A stretch of 64,000 bases of DNA. Source: Anisakis pegreffii. Lineage: Eukaryota; Nematoda; Chromadorea; Rhabditida; Anisakidae. The position numbers were made by a program, and so were the translations under genes. The notes below the pieces were generated by a model. The model worked only from the letters and a program-made list of their open reading frames with translations, had not been told where the DNA came from and did no database searches. How positions within the stretch are numbered: position 1 is the stretch's first letter; the number at the start of each line of letters is the position of its first letter. Shown here in pieces: positions 52,301 through 64,000 of this stretch. Location: NCBI GenBank assembly GCA_035041965.1, contig JAPYMA010001761.1, forward strand, positions 161,683 through 225,682. Reading direction: 5' to 3'.

Positions 52301-54394
52301 ATCAGTTGATGACCATTCGTAAAAGTTTGCATATAAACATTTGGTAACTGAATGAATTTTTCAAAAAATTATCACTGGTCATATTCCTCTTCAATTTTCA
52401 AGTTGCCAGTGTTTTTTTAGTGAGTTTTTTAGTCGGCGGTGTGGTGCTGACTCCATATCGGACCCACAAGGTTCCGTATTGTGAACGGAACTGGAGAAAA
52501 GGAGAAGGTTTCACGGACGGTTGAAAATTTTCCGCTTTCATTTGTTTAATCCTCAAATTTTATCCTCAAATCCAATAGTTCGAATTTGTTTGATTGTTCG
52601 AACGAACGAGCAAATTTTAATTATATGCTACATTTTCAGTGTTCATTTCGTGAAATATTCACGCAAAACAGATGCATGCATGCATGCTTCGCTTCGTCTC
52701 TTCGTTTCGATAGTGATTAATTATTTCCATCGTGATAATAACTCATGTTCGCGTTTCAGGCTCAACAACAGAGTCCCAATAATCTCACTGCTATTCTCAA
52801 TTCCGTTCTACTTATCACTGCTGCTCCAACTATCCAATTGTGTGTCTGTGTGCATCATACATTGTGTTAATTAAACACAACGTTAACGACTGCAATTCTG
52901 CTCGATACGTCAGGATTCTCATATCTATTATAGGTATTGTAATTACTTTTTTGACATAAAAAATCCAACAATTCCGAATCTGTTACTGCATAATATTTTA
53001 CTTATACACTCTAATTTTCTGCCAAAACTCTTCCAGTAATCGCAGTTACACCTGTCAGAGGTCTCGTTTTTTTTGATCAGTTATTGCTGGTGTAAGTGTA
53101 TGAGTCATTCCGTCAAACACTCTTTCTAGTGGTCGCCTTTTGTTGACTTTTGGTGTTTGCTGATATGAACAATGAAAAGTGAAAGCTTTTCCATCAGAAA
53201 AAAACTACTCTCCAAAAACTACCCTCCAAATGTCGCGAAAAGCAGTTTTTCTGTATATCAAAGCAATTTTTTCCGCACGGATTTTACTTCCCGTTGCTGA
53301 TCGTGGATATTCGATATTCGAAATTGAACAAACCATAAGATTTGATTCTGAACAAAACCTTTTCATTACAAAGATCAGCACAATCTCTTTTCCAGTTCAG
53401 ATTTATGAATTTTTATCTGACAAAGGTAATTCCTCCGTTGAGTCACGCTGTTTGCTTGCTCATCCATTTAGCACAGTCAGTCGTTTATCGATTATAACTT
53501 CTCTGGTACAGCCATGCTGGCTTACTGCTGCTGCTGCTGTGCTTACCGCTAGTGCTTACTGAACAACATTCATCGCTTACTGACAATGAACACCATTCGA
53601 ACGCTTCGTTACCATTCAAGTCTAGCATAGTCATAGCCAATGGCAGACCACCTCTTAGCTTGAAACATTTTTTGAACGTTGTATTGCGCAAACTACACTA
53701 TCACTACAAAGTAACAATCAATGTACGTGTTGAATAAGCATTGCGTAATAAATTTTTTGCGAAATCATACAGTTTTGACATTGCACTTTCATGATTCGTT
53801 TTTTTTTGCGTACGAGATGAGCAATTTATTCCTTATTAATGCCGAACGTTTTTTTTTCGGCTCCATGATAGCAGTTTTAAACGATGACAAATGTGATTTA
53901 CAATGAGCCATACCATAGTGTGTTTCTAATTATGAAATATCAATGTTGACATTGAAATGCTTCGAAATCAGTGCATATTCAAACGAATCGAATCTCTAAT
54001 CGGAATTTTTTTTTCTGGACTTTGCAATTGAATTTTGGAACGGAGAAAAAATTGAACAAAGCAGTTTCACATTTCATTTTTCAATTTTTTCCTCGTTCCT
54101 CATTCACACTTAGTTTTTTTTTCGCCAGCAGCTCATAGAACATGAAAATAATTAATCAATTTCAACCTCAAGAGAAATTCAAATGAATCGATCAGTATCA
54201 ATCATTCGTGAATGATAATAACAGTGATTGATATTTCAGGATTTTCATTATTAATGACACTGCGCCGGTGTGATTGATTGCCTTATCATCCCGATTATCG
54301 CTATATCACTCGCGTCACGAACTTTATTTCCCTAATCAGTCGACGATATTTGTGGTATTGGTCAGTTGCGGAGAAGCATTCTTGAGGTTAATAA
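46317..54394. other. Long AT-rich intergenic region
   Basis: About 8 kb with no exon chain on either strand. It holds a short imperfect tandem run of the word gtcatatc (46,680-46,745), CTG-type trinucleotide runs (48,147-48,165 and 53,525-53,541) and many T-rich tracts towards the lipin start. A minus-strand frame at 48,505-48,687 has good coding texture (RGRGRMRYRRLPPYRIG) but no partners. The 3' part should contain the lipin promoter and leader. Confidence 0.5.
46680..46745. repeat. Short imperfect tandem run of gtcatatc/tatcatgt
   Basis: About seven copies of an 8-10-bp motif (cctgtcatatcatgtatcat and variants). It is simple sequence, likely replication slippage. Confidence 0.7.
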
Positions 54395-57300
54395 ATGGAA
54401 TACGCGTATAGACTCTTCAAGAACGTTCAGTTCTTCTACAATACGCTGAATCCAGCAACTCTGTCCGGTATAATTTTAGCATCATCGTTCCACATTCATA
54501 ATTTTCGTATTACTACATAATTCTGATTATATGTTATTGTAACCTTAAAAATTTTTAGCATCAGACGGCAATATTCTTAGAATTTTTGTTTTTGAGAATT
54601 GCTCACAGCTAGAATGTTTATCGTCAACCTTTTATTTCAATTTGTTGTTATCTTATCCACTGATTGGAAGTTAATTGTGAAAGAAGGAAACGATGAATGG
54701 AACTTGTTCAGGTGCAATCGATGTAATCGTGGTTGAACAGCCAGACGGCACCTTAGTGTCGACTCCTTTCCACGTTCGTTTCGGTAAATATGGGGTTTTT
54801 ACGAGCAATGAAAAGGTACGTGTTCCAGTTCTTGCTTCATCATTTTTGTCGATAATCACTCACAGTTAATGAGCTGCCCACTGATGGCATTTCTTATATT
54901 CTGTATCGTTTGCACGTCAGTACTTAGCCACAAATTAATGATGACAACATAAATTAAATTTTTGCAGTACGTGGATGTCACTGTGAATGGTGAAGAGATC
55001 GATCTGAAAATGAAACTCGGTGAGAATGGAGTTGCTTTCTTTGTTGAGGAAACCGAGGATGCGGACGTTCCAGAATACCTGGTCACCAGTCCATTACCGT
55101 CGGAAGGTCGTGACATTGACATAACAAAGGTGAATTTGTTGCTATTTCGTCATTTATCTGCATACGTTTGATAATTCATCAAGCTTATATTACTTACCAG
55201 TTCGCCTGTTTCGCAAGTAACTATCTTATTTTGCAATATCGACTCAATATGATCATTCTCATTTTCATGTAGTAGCTTAAAGGAAACATTAATTATTGTT
55301 CTGTTATTGTGATATAAATCATAGAAGCATGCTTCTATACTACGTATTGAATCACTTCATCATTCGTCTCATGCATATTGAAATATTACTTCAATGCGAT
55401 CATCTGAATTGAATAATTTGTTTGAAACTGTTTGCTAGGGTCAACTTATATTCACTCATCATGGTGGATGCTTTGAAAGCATTCATCTTCATTCTGTAGG
55501 ATCCTCTAATTTGATATATTTCAATTTTTTGAGTGCCATTACGATGTATTCTCCTTAGGTTTTGATCAACTTTTTAATGGAAGGGAATGAATATGAACGT
55601 CTATTCAAGGTGATTGAACAAAGTGTAAGGGCACTGGAGGAACGACAGAAGCGATACAATAGTCGTTCGGCGAACAAACGAGTCGATTCCGGAAGTACCA
55701 GTATTGTTTCGAGTCTCTTTTCCAGATCACCCTCGCCTAGTTCTGGGCGAAGTTTTGACGAGTTCGTTTAGCTCATTATCGTTTATCTCATTTTTGATTG
55801 AACACAAAATGGAATGAATATTATCAACATCACAATAAGTTTTTCAAAAATCATTTTATTTTTATGAGTTTGTTTTTCTTTAATTTATCACTTAACATTG
55901 TTGTCAATGCAGCAATTATCGTTCAGCTTTCCATAGTATAGGATTTTGTTTCAAATTTATCAACTGATCATTCGAAAGTTGTTGAATTCTCTGTGAAGTA
56001 TAATCAACGAATTGAAGACACTCTCTTAATCTCCTTGCCAGTGACACGATAAAATTTATCAGTGCAATAGGCAGTTTGTTATAATAAAGAGTTCCTAATT
56101 TGTATAATATACATCTCATAATGTTCAGGCAAAAGAAGTTGAAAGAGATGAAAAGCAAAAAGTCTCTTCCTTTCAATGCGTCGCTGTTCAGTCAACGTCG
56201 CTATCGATCTCTGCCGAATCTTAGTGAGCTAGTTGAGGCGAGTAATCTAGATACAACTGACAATCTGGAATCTAATATGGAAAACGATGTGCCTCTTATC
56301 GTTGATGACACTAACAAGGACCAATTTAAATTGAAACAGCAACAAGTCAAGAAGGATGGCAGGAGGTTTCTTTTTCAGCTGATCTGTTATTAATTTATAA
56401 TTCAGTTGAATGCATCAAATTTGGCTTGATCTATAGATTAATACTGCTGGTGTGAAAACTTTGAGCTTAATGTTATATTGGATATCAGAATGCTTCTGTG
56501 AAAAGGAGATTTCTCGAAATTTGTTTTACAAGCATTTTGCTTTTATGCAAACAAACACAGTGTGCCAGCCCTAAAATTTTGCAAAATTTTGAAAAAATGA
56601 AACGATTTTGGATGCTTTACTGAGGTGCTGATAGAATTTTGTTGGCACTCTCTTGAAACATTGGCGTTGTGATAAAATGAAATTTTCATGGATCCTACCG
56701 AATGTGTTTTGTTCTCTCTGTGTCCCCTCAAGCATCACTATCTACATTCAGGCGTTTAACGCATTCTCGTTCGACCGTGGATAATCGAAGTCTAACGCCA
56801 CCCCCGCATACAACGCGAAGAAAAAAGCAATTGTTGGATAGAGAACGACGCGACAGGAATGCTAAACTATCCACAAAGAAAGCCAAACAAAATAAACTAA
56901 ATAAAGATCAGGTAATCATTGATCGATCGAGTTTATGCGATATGTTCTGATTTAGTTGTTCATTTTGGTCATTCTCCTCAGTGTCCTTTTTCGGTTTGAA
57001 TACAGTGATTTCTTTTCAAATTCAATTTTCGCATTTTTTTGAAATCCGCCCTCTGTGTGCTGAAGAAGCGAGAAAATGTAATTTTTACGGAGTTTGGAAA
57101 ATAATTAATGAAGTTTCCTCCATAGAAGATAAAAGAATTGTGAATATTTGTATGTGAATGAAATGATGAGCACTAATCGTATAGAGTGCTAACGTAGGAT
57201 CAATGAAATTGATCCGTTGCATCGGTTCGTTTGTGAATGCAAAGTACTTTATGAAGCGATTGAATCGTTTTAGGGAAATAAAGACGAGTTGGAAGATACG

Positions 57301-60300
57301 CTTTCGTCCACATCGTCGTTGTCGAGTGGCACAAGTAATCCATCAGCAGAGAACGATGGCTATATTATGTTCAGTCCGAAAGGTGAATTTGGAAGACAGC
57401 AATCACAGCAGTCACAAGCCAATATCCAGTCACCGAAGATGCACGACTTAGACAATATCGCAGATGGAGCAGTGTCGGATTCTGAAGTGGATCGTCACAG
57501 GAACGCACCTCAACCGGTAATTTGGTTCTGAGATTCCCCGAGAATGGCTCATGTCGATTGAATCGCAGTATATACTTAAATTGCTAGGCTTTATGGCCTT
57601 CACGATAAACAGAAAAGAAAGTGCGCAGAGCTCAATTATGTATCAACGAATTCATTTGCGTGATTTGATATTATTAATCATCCCCTCAATCTGATTATTT
57701 TTAATTAATGGTGTGATATATGTGGAATGTAATTGATGAATATGGTTGTTTTGTATTTTTAATGTTTAATTTTGGTGTTGTTTTCAGCACGGAAGTGATG
57801 TGACTGAATGGAAATGGGGTGAAATTCCGAAAACGCGTGACGACGAGAAGGCCGAAAAGGAATTGAGAGCATCGGCCGCTCAGAAAGCTACTGAAAAGAC
57901 CAAAAAGGAGGTAGGTGTTTTTTTTTTTCGTTTTGTTAATATATTACGGATAGTTCTTATTTGTGAATCCGATCATTCAGCGGTAACTTTAAATAATTGA
58001 AATATAAGCATAGCTGGCTGGCAGCATGGAACCTAGCAATGGTGCGATTAGGTGACTCAGTATTATGCTTATATACTTAGCCCTTTATGATCTGAAGTCA
58101 AATTTTTATTATCAATGCCGTTTTTGCGATGTGTTGAAGTTGTTGATCTGTGGTGGTGGTGATGCTTGATCGGTTAGAATTCTAGGAAACATCATGGAGC
58201 GATTGGTTCCGCTGGTCGAAGCCGAAGCTGACTGAAGATCAAGGAATCTATTTGGATGATCTGGTGGAAAATTCTTTGCACGATCCGAGTAAAATTGAAA
58301 AATATCTCGGCAAATCCTCATCAGCTTGGTGTGTTTCACAATTTGTTGTTGTTGTTTCATTCATTCTGCTTGTTCTTGTAAGATATTTGATAGGTAATTT
58401 TATGTAGTAATCCAGTATTACAGAATTATTTGTGGATTTCGTATGATTGTAATCCTTGAACGGTACCATTTATCGGATTTGACGAGTAATTGTTTGTGTG
58501 CACAAACAAGAGAAAGTATTTTTAAGTGTTGTTTTATCGTGCGAAATGTTCCTGAAAAATGTTGTATCATTGATCAGGTATCACAATACACAAAAGTGTA
58601 ATTACATTGTTGTTGTGCTCTTCAGTCCGTCGCCTCCGTATGACAGTGGGAATGCATCGAGCACTGCAAGTTGCGGACCAAATTCACCTCAGTCGTTGAG
58701 TGTCGATACCGACGAACCAGCAACTGCAAGAGAGCCATCAAAAGAGGCGTCAACTGCTCGAGAAGATAAAGTACTGAACGATTCAGCTCTCCTTTAATAC
58801 CTACAAAAATATTTTAAGTGAATTGATTTCATCAAGTCGGAAATGATTTCTTGATGGAATAGTTGCAAAAAATCATCCGTTCGTAAACATGTAACACATA
58901 GTTGCAGACACCAACTGAAGAGCATCCTCCTGAGAATGTTCATCCATCTAACGATTTAACCGATATTGTGGGACAACATCAGCCCCGTCCCGTATCGTCC
59001 TCTGAGAATCGACAAGAAGAAACAATGAAAAAATTGGACAATGGGCGTAAAAGGCGACAGAGTGGACGGAGCACTTCACCGTCTAGTGATATTTTGTGAG
59101 TATCAGACGTATATTCATTTATTTATTTCTATGCACGCGAATAAGCATTTATATGATTGGTTTGCGATCACTGATCATTTCAAAAGACAATTATTCAGAA
59201 CTTGATCAGTTTATTCAGAATTTTAACTATCGTGAATTATGATCAGTATTCTTTGCGATGACAATTATCATTGTTCTAAAAGTTTTCATTTCAAATGTTG
59301 AAGATTAAGGCATTTTTGTAGTGCGATGAGTGATGAAGAGACAAATATACCTGGTACATCGTCGCCTCCGCACACCGAAGACGTCACCCAACAACAGAGC
59401 CCAACGTATATCCGCTCGTTGAGGCTTCCGTCTGAGAAACTGAAAAAACTACCACTGAAGAAGGGTGCGAATGAGGCACGATTTTCCATCACTACAAAAT
59501 TTCAGGTTTGTTTATTGAAGTTTTAATGCAATGTGATCAGTTGTTCATACGAGTGTCGTATTGGTTTTAAATGAGATGTATTATTTAGAGCATCGATAAT
59601 ATGTAGGTATATGGGTATAAGTGGCATGAAAGAAAGAAATAAAGTTACGAATTTGCAGGGAACATGTTGGTGCAGTTGTCATATATATTTATATCGATGG
59701 TCTGAGCAGTTGGTGATATCGGATATAGACGGAACGATAACGAAGAGTGATGTGCTTGGTCATGTGATACCAGCGATTGGTGGTCAATGGGCTCATGCAG
59801 GTGTTGCTGAACTCTACACAAGGATTGCACACAACGGGTCAGTTACTTCTTATCTTGTATTATTACTTTTGCAATCAGATTCAACAACAATGGTAATGTT
59901 TCCTTTTAATTAAGATATTCAAGTTAATTTGATGGTAAATGTTTCGATCATCGAAGAATATCGATTCATCGAGTGAATAAAACGTTTCTTGTCTTCTAAC
60001 TACAGCGCAGTATATAGGAGAGTAATGAGTTAATGCATTTTCAGTTATAAAATGGTGTATTTGTCTTCACGTGCAATTGGTCAGAGTTATTATACAAAGA
60101 AATATCTGCAAAGTATTGCCCAAGATACACGAGTTTTGCCTGACGGTCCTCTACTTTTATCGCCCACATCAGTATTGATGGCTTTTCGAAGGTATTTCTT
60201 TTTGTTTTTAAGACCTCTCGATCATGCTTCTGAAACTTTTCAATTCAGCGCGTATGATAATCTTTAAACTTACTTAATCTTTTAATCAGTTTTGATCGAA

Positions 60301-61067
60301 TTAATCGTCTAATATTCGTTGGTTTTTTAAGGGAGGTAATCGACAGATGCCCAGAAGATTTCAAAATCGCTGCGTTGAGTGATTTGAAGGAGTGTTTCCC
60401 TGTTGAACAACCGTTCTACGCGGGTTTCGGCAATCGACCCAATGTAATTCATTTCGTTTCGATTAGTTCGTAGCATTGCAGGTGTTCGTCTGAAGTGCTG
60501 CTGTAATATTAAATTTCAGGATGTGATAGCGTATCGCCATGTTGGTGTCCGACCGGATCGTATTCTCATCATCAACAAAGAGGGTCGTGTTCGTCGTGAG
60601 GATGGAATCGGCTTCGAAACGTCGTACATGTCAATGGCACTGGATATTGTTGATTATATGTTCCCTCCGCTAGTCACACAACCAAAACATCTTAATTTAG
60701 CCGTCGAAGCGGATAACGTGGGAAGGAAGATCTATCGACTCAAACAGTCTTTTCCGGAGGCTCTCAAATTCAGGCAATAATTTGACTTCCTTCCATCTTG
60801 TTAAATGTTCATTTTGTTTGGAAGCATTCATGATGTTTTTATTGTTTTTTTTTTGCTTTTTTGTATATTAGTGAAGCATTATCAATGCTGTCTCTTTGTT
60901 GCTATCAGTTGTCACCGATCGGTATGAAAAAATTTTTCAGTGAATTTACTCACTGGCGTTCAGAACCACAGAAAGTATTGAGTACAGAGATGGATTATTC
61001 GAAGTATGAGGAGAAACGGAAACAGTACACAGAACGAAAGAAGACGGGAAGTGTCACGAAAAAGTGA
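54395..61067 (+). CDS. lpin-1: Lipin, phosphatidate phosphatase
   Basis: Seventeen exons: 54395-54467, 54712-54815, 54968-55129, 55559-55761, 56129-56365, 56752-56911, 57274-57516, 57788-57910, 58187-58329, 58626-58770, 58908-59095, 59322-59505, 59659-59837, 60045-60191, 60332-60443, 60520-60773, 60872-61067. Total 2,853 nt, 950 aa; phases close. It converts phosphatidate to diacylglycerol at the ER/nuclear envelope, for triglyceride and phospholipid synthesis. N-LIP is at the start ([39 protein letters not shown]). A polybasic nuclear-localisation-type stretch (about 280-310) and SDSEVD follow. EWKWGEIP and GIYLDDL mark the middle, and C-LIP holds the catalytic DIDGT (677-681). The coactivator motif LxxIL is LGHVI here. 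FSEFTHWR ends the conserved part. A TAA lies directly before the ATG. The last intron probably uses a GC donor. Confidence 0.96.
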
Positions 61068-63224
61068 TCGGTTCAACGTTCATAAAATTGGTTGGCAATA
61101 AAAACAATCGTTCTCTGGAAGAAGATTGATTTGTTTAAAAGAAGTCCGCTGAGGTATCAGCCGGTATCGAGTTAATTAATTAGTTGTCATTTTTATCGTC
61201 GAAATCATGTTCTATCTATGTATACATATAAATATTCCATTATTATTATTTTATCACCACATATTTTATTTGATTACTGTTGATTTTTTAAAATTTGATA
61301 TTGCAATCGATATTTTTTATTACCGTCATTGTTTTATCATTATTGGAACAGATTGGTTTGCCTGTATATATTCTATTTTCTGAAGCAAATGTGTTGCTCT
61401 TCATCGATTTTCGAAGTTTTCCTTTAGTCGTTATGAAGATCGTTAAGAAAATAAGTCTCGTCCGATGTAAAGGTCTTCGAGGTTAGAGAAAAATTTTGGA
61501 CGATTTTGTTTACTTCTCATTGTTTTCTGATGTTCTGAAGATTTTATTAAAATCTTCATTCGTTTCCATTCAGACCATGATATTGAATTATTTCGTGTGA
61601 GATTCATCGATTTTTCGAAATGGTGTAGTGAATCTGTTAATCATTCCCAATGGTGTAACTGATTTTTACGCGTGATTTTCGATAAACGCTTTGGTGCCCG
61701 AACTTCCTCCCTACAGAGATGTAGAAAGCATTCTTATTCTAATGATTGGACACCAATATCTTCCTGTGAAACGCTTTTGTTTCATTATACGTACTCATTT
61801 GTTTTTTTTTCGATTATTTTTTGCCGAGTGTCTGTTCTGTTCTGATGATATATTAAAATTCTGAGTCTATTTTTGTTTTCTTTCGTTTTTTCCTTTTGAA
61901 ATTGTATTGTCTTTATTGATTGCTGGCCTCCATTGATGTTTCCTTGTGTTATCGTTATTATCGCTATTTTTTGAATTGTTTTCGCGCAAATTATTAAAAT
62001 TGAAATCGATATAATCTCAGTCAGAGTTGTTCATGTCGCATCCATTTCTGACTACGTTTCAAGTGATCCTCATTTCATATTCTCTTCACTGTCTGTTGTT
62101 TCTTGTGTCATAGAGAGTTATTTGGATCACTTTGAGTTATTATTTGCAATATTTTTCACAAGCATTGTTTCCTTTCGATTCACCTATTTTATACATTCAT
62201 TTGTTTACTGCAAACTTTTGTGTGTTGTTCATTATTTCAGATTCCTCATTCTACTAGTGCTTGATTGGTTTTGCTGGTTTCTTCGTACATTTTATAACTG
62301 TCTTCATCGTCGTTCTCATTTCATCTCAACTTATCACTAAAATGACCTCATTCTCTCGAGTTTTCGATGAATTTCATCGCATCCTCGCAATATATCTCTA
62401 ATTTTTGGTTTAAGCAAGCGAATATTTTACGTACGTCAACCGAGTTTGGTGTTGTGCCGGTGAACAGCTTGCATCAAGTGCATTCAGCTGAGTACAGTCT
62501 GTTAATCCTGTAATATGGTTTACTAAATAATTCCCTAAAGAATGTTCTCTTCCAACAGTCTTCATGGTTTCATCTTAATCGAATTGTTCATGACTCTGAA
62601 GGATGCGTGGTAGTGATGCTCAAATCTGAGCGTTGGAGAATAAAATTTATTTGGCGAAGTGAATTTGAGGTTATAGCACATTAATCAACTTGAAAATGGT
62701 TCGATCAAGAAATCCTTTACACGTAGACGCAATTCAGTGTGGTGCGAAGGTAGAGGCAAGCAAATGGGCTATTTGCTGCGAGCAAATCTACACTAAAGCC
62801 AAGATGGAAATGATCTCAGCAGGCTTAAGTGATGGTCGATGAAGGCCAAATGTATAAATGCAATGTGCTTGCAAACAAAAAATCCGTAATGTACAGAATG
62901 TAGCGAGTTGGGAATTTGAGGTATCATGGTGATTCGAGGATTCGGTACAGTGAGAAAACAGATCCATACGATTTTCGGATGAAACAGGCGTAGTGTTCTT
63001 TGCTTTCGTTCTGGAGAAGATGTCGTAATTACTGTGCTCCCAAATGAAACAATGAGCACTTTCAGTAAGAGTTTGACGTTCGAATATAAACTGAAAAAAA
63101 ATCGTTTCAAAAGCGATTTTTCGGAACATGTCACATTAGAACAACATTAATACAGCTCGCCAAAATGTATTTCGTAAGGTCCACATACAAAGGTTACGCT
63201 AGCCTCGGTATGAACCACTCACAT
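61068..63224. other. Downstream region, T-rich then mixed, no gene
   Basis: From about 61,150 to 62,350 the plus strand is T-rich. From about 62,560 to 63,170 composition is more balanced and two minus-strand frames (62,788-63,134) are open together over 113 codons. Two long overlapping frames without splice support or family likeness point to a non-coding high-complexity segment, possibly a repeat edge. Confidence 0.45.
61097..61102 (+). terminator. AATAAA polyadenylation signal of lipin
   Basis: The canonical hexamer AATAAA lies 30 bp after the lipin stop codon (TGA 61,065-61,067), giving a very short 3' UTR. Later A/T-rich hexamers could serve as alternatives. Confidence 0.7.
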
Positions 63225-64000
63225 ATTGATGTTTTTACATCATTCAATCGTGCAGAATATTGGCTTTCTACAAATGAAAACTCTGCCGGAAAATTCTGCC
63301 ATTACGAGGAGGTAGAGTTATTTTCCTGATGCTATAGGGGTTAGCACATTCAAACCTACCGTACTCTCAGCTTTAACCAGTAACATATCAATTTCTTCAC
63401 ACCAATCGATCGAGCAGAATCTCTGCATTCAGAAATATATATATTTTCTTGGACGATTTTGCTTAGTTGAGAAGATATAGCTATTTTATTAAAGCTAACT
63501 CAACTAGCGCTGAGGTGCTCATTGATCGGCATTTGACCACTATACATCAACAGATATTATGCATTACTGTAGAAATAAAGGATTGATACAATCAAGCCTA
63601 TCGTCTTCTCAAGTTTGCCCAGTAACATATTGATGTTTGTACATCATTCGATTGAAGAGAATCTTGGCTTCCTAAAAATGAAAACTCTGCCGGAAAATTC
63701 TGCAACTACGAGAAGGTATAGCTATTACTGATGCTATAGAGGTTAGCACATTCAAACCTACCGTACCCTCAGCTTTGACCAGCAACATATCAATTTCTTC
63801 ACACCAATCGATCGAGCAGAATCTCAGCATTCAGAAATGTATATATTTTCATGGACGATTTTGCTTAGTTGAGAAGATATAGCTATTTTATTAAAGCTAT
63901 CTCAACTAGCGCTGAGGTGCTTATTGACCAGCATCTCACCACTATAGGTCAATAGATATTATACATTACTGTATTGAGGAGATATGACTGATTTTCTGAA
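63225..64000. repeat. Inverted copies of the 404-bp satellite family
   Basis: This edge block is the reverse complement of the repeat in scd-2 intron 20. Landmarks ttagcacattcaaacctacc at 63,341 and 63,743 give a 402-bp period. Shared words (in inverse orientation) include tcgatcgagcagaatct, gacgattttgcttagttgag and ctcaactagcgctgaggtgc. About two units are visible and the array continues past the window edge. Confidence 0.92.

Noticed and set aside
53179..53562. 127-codon plus-strand open frame upstream of lipin
   Set aside because: Begins in a non-ATG or weak context, no family likeness, ends in a run of alanines from a CTG-type repeat.
62788..63134. Two overlapping 113-codon minus-strand frames
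   Set aside because: Both frames equally open, neither resembles a known protein, and no splice sites support either.

Overview
This window is nuclear DNA of a nematode. The evidence is an MSP-domain protein (major sperm protein fold, expanded in nematodes) with a lysine/glutamate/glycine repeat tail, an ALK/SCD-2 receptor tyrosine kinase, a REEP/YOP1 membrane-shaping protein and a lipin. All are split by AT-rich GT-AG introns from about 100 bp to 6.8 kb. Long introns, large gene spacing and roughly one-third GC differ from compact C. elegans and suggest a parasitic (for example spirurid or strongylid) nematode; the species cannot be fixed. All gene models were built by eye from splice consensus, reading-frame phase and family conservation. 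In every multi-exon model the exon phases close exactly and the total coding length is a multiple of three.

Layout. 1-9,962: AT-rich, no convincing gene. 9,963-11,252 (-): REEP5/YOP1-like ER-shaping protein, 4 exons, 184 aa. 12,123-13,823 (-): MSP-domain protein with a 7-residue-repeat charged tail, 5 exons, 227 aa. 14,448-15,047 (+): small membrane protein with a proline-rich tail, 3 exons, 113 aa, divergent from the MSP gene over a 624-bp shared upstream region. 17,170-43,596 (-): a 30-exon ALK orthologue (scd-2) covering about 26 kb, with signal peptide, N-terminal region, MAM, LDLa, MAM, Gly-rich region, EGF-like domain, TM segment, kinase and C-tail, about 1,714 aa. 45,171-46,316 (+): novel signal-anchor protein with lysine/serine/proline tandem repeats, 2 exons, 257 aa. 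46,317-54,394: AT-rich, no supported gene. 54,395-61,067 (+): complete lipin (phosphatidate phosphatase), 17 exons, 950 aa. 61,068-64,000: non-coding, ending in a tandem repeat.

The lipin and the REEP protein both act at the ER membrane (lipid synthesis and tubule shaping). The ALK receptor is a signalling receptor, probably neuronal/developmental by analogy with C. elegans SCD-2. The MSP-domain protein suggests a sperm or cytoskeletal role. Nothing indicates an operon.

Most unusual items: (i) the nematode ALK keeps the complete human-like MAM-LDLa-MAM-GlyR-EGF ectodomain, the YxxxYY activation loop and an NPxY juxtamembrane site; (ii) a ~404-bp satellite-like repeat sits inside its intron 20, bounded by 70-bp direct repeats, and recurs in inverted orientation at the right window edge; (iii) ~109-bp direct repeats bracket one MAM exon; (iv) a perfect 30-bp-arm palindrome and a purine-biased block with a GC-rich insert lie in its 6.8-kb intron; (v) lipin has a probable GC-AG intron; (vi) isolated exon-like segments lie in ALK introns.
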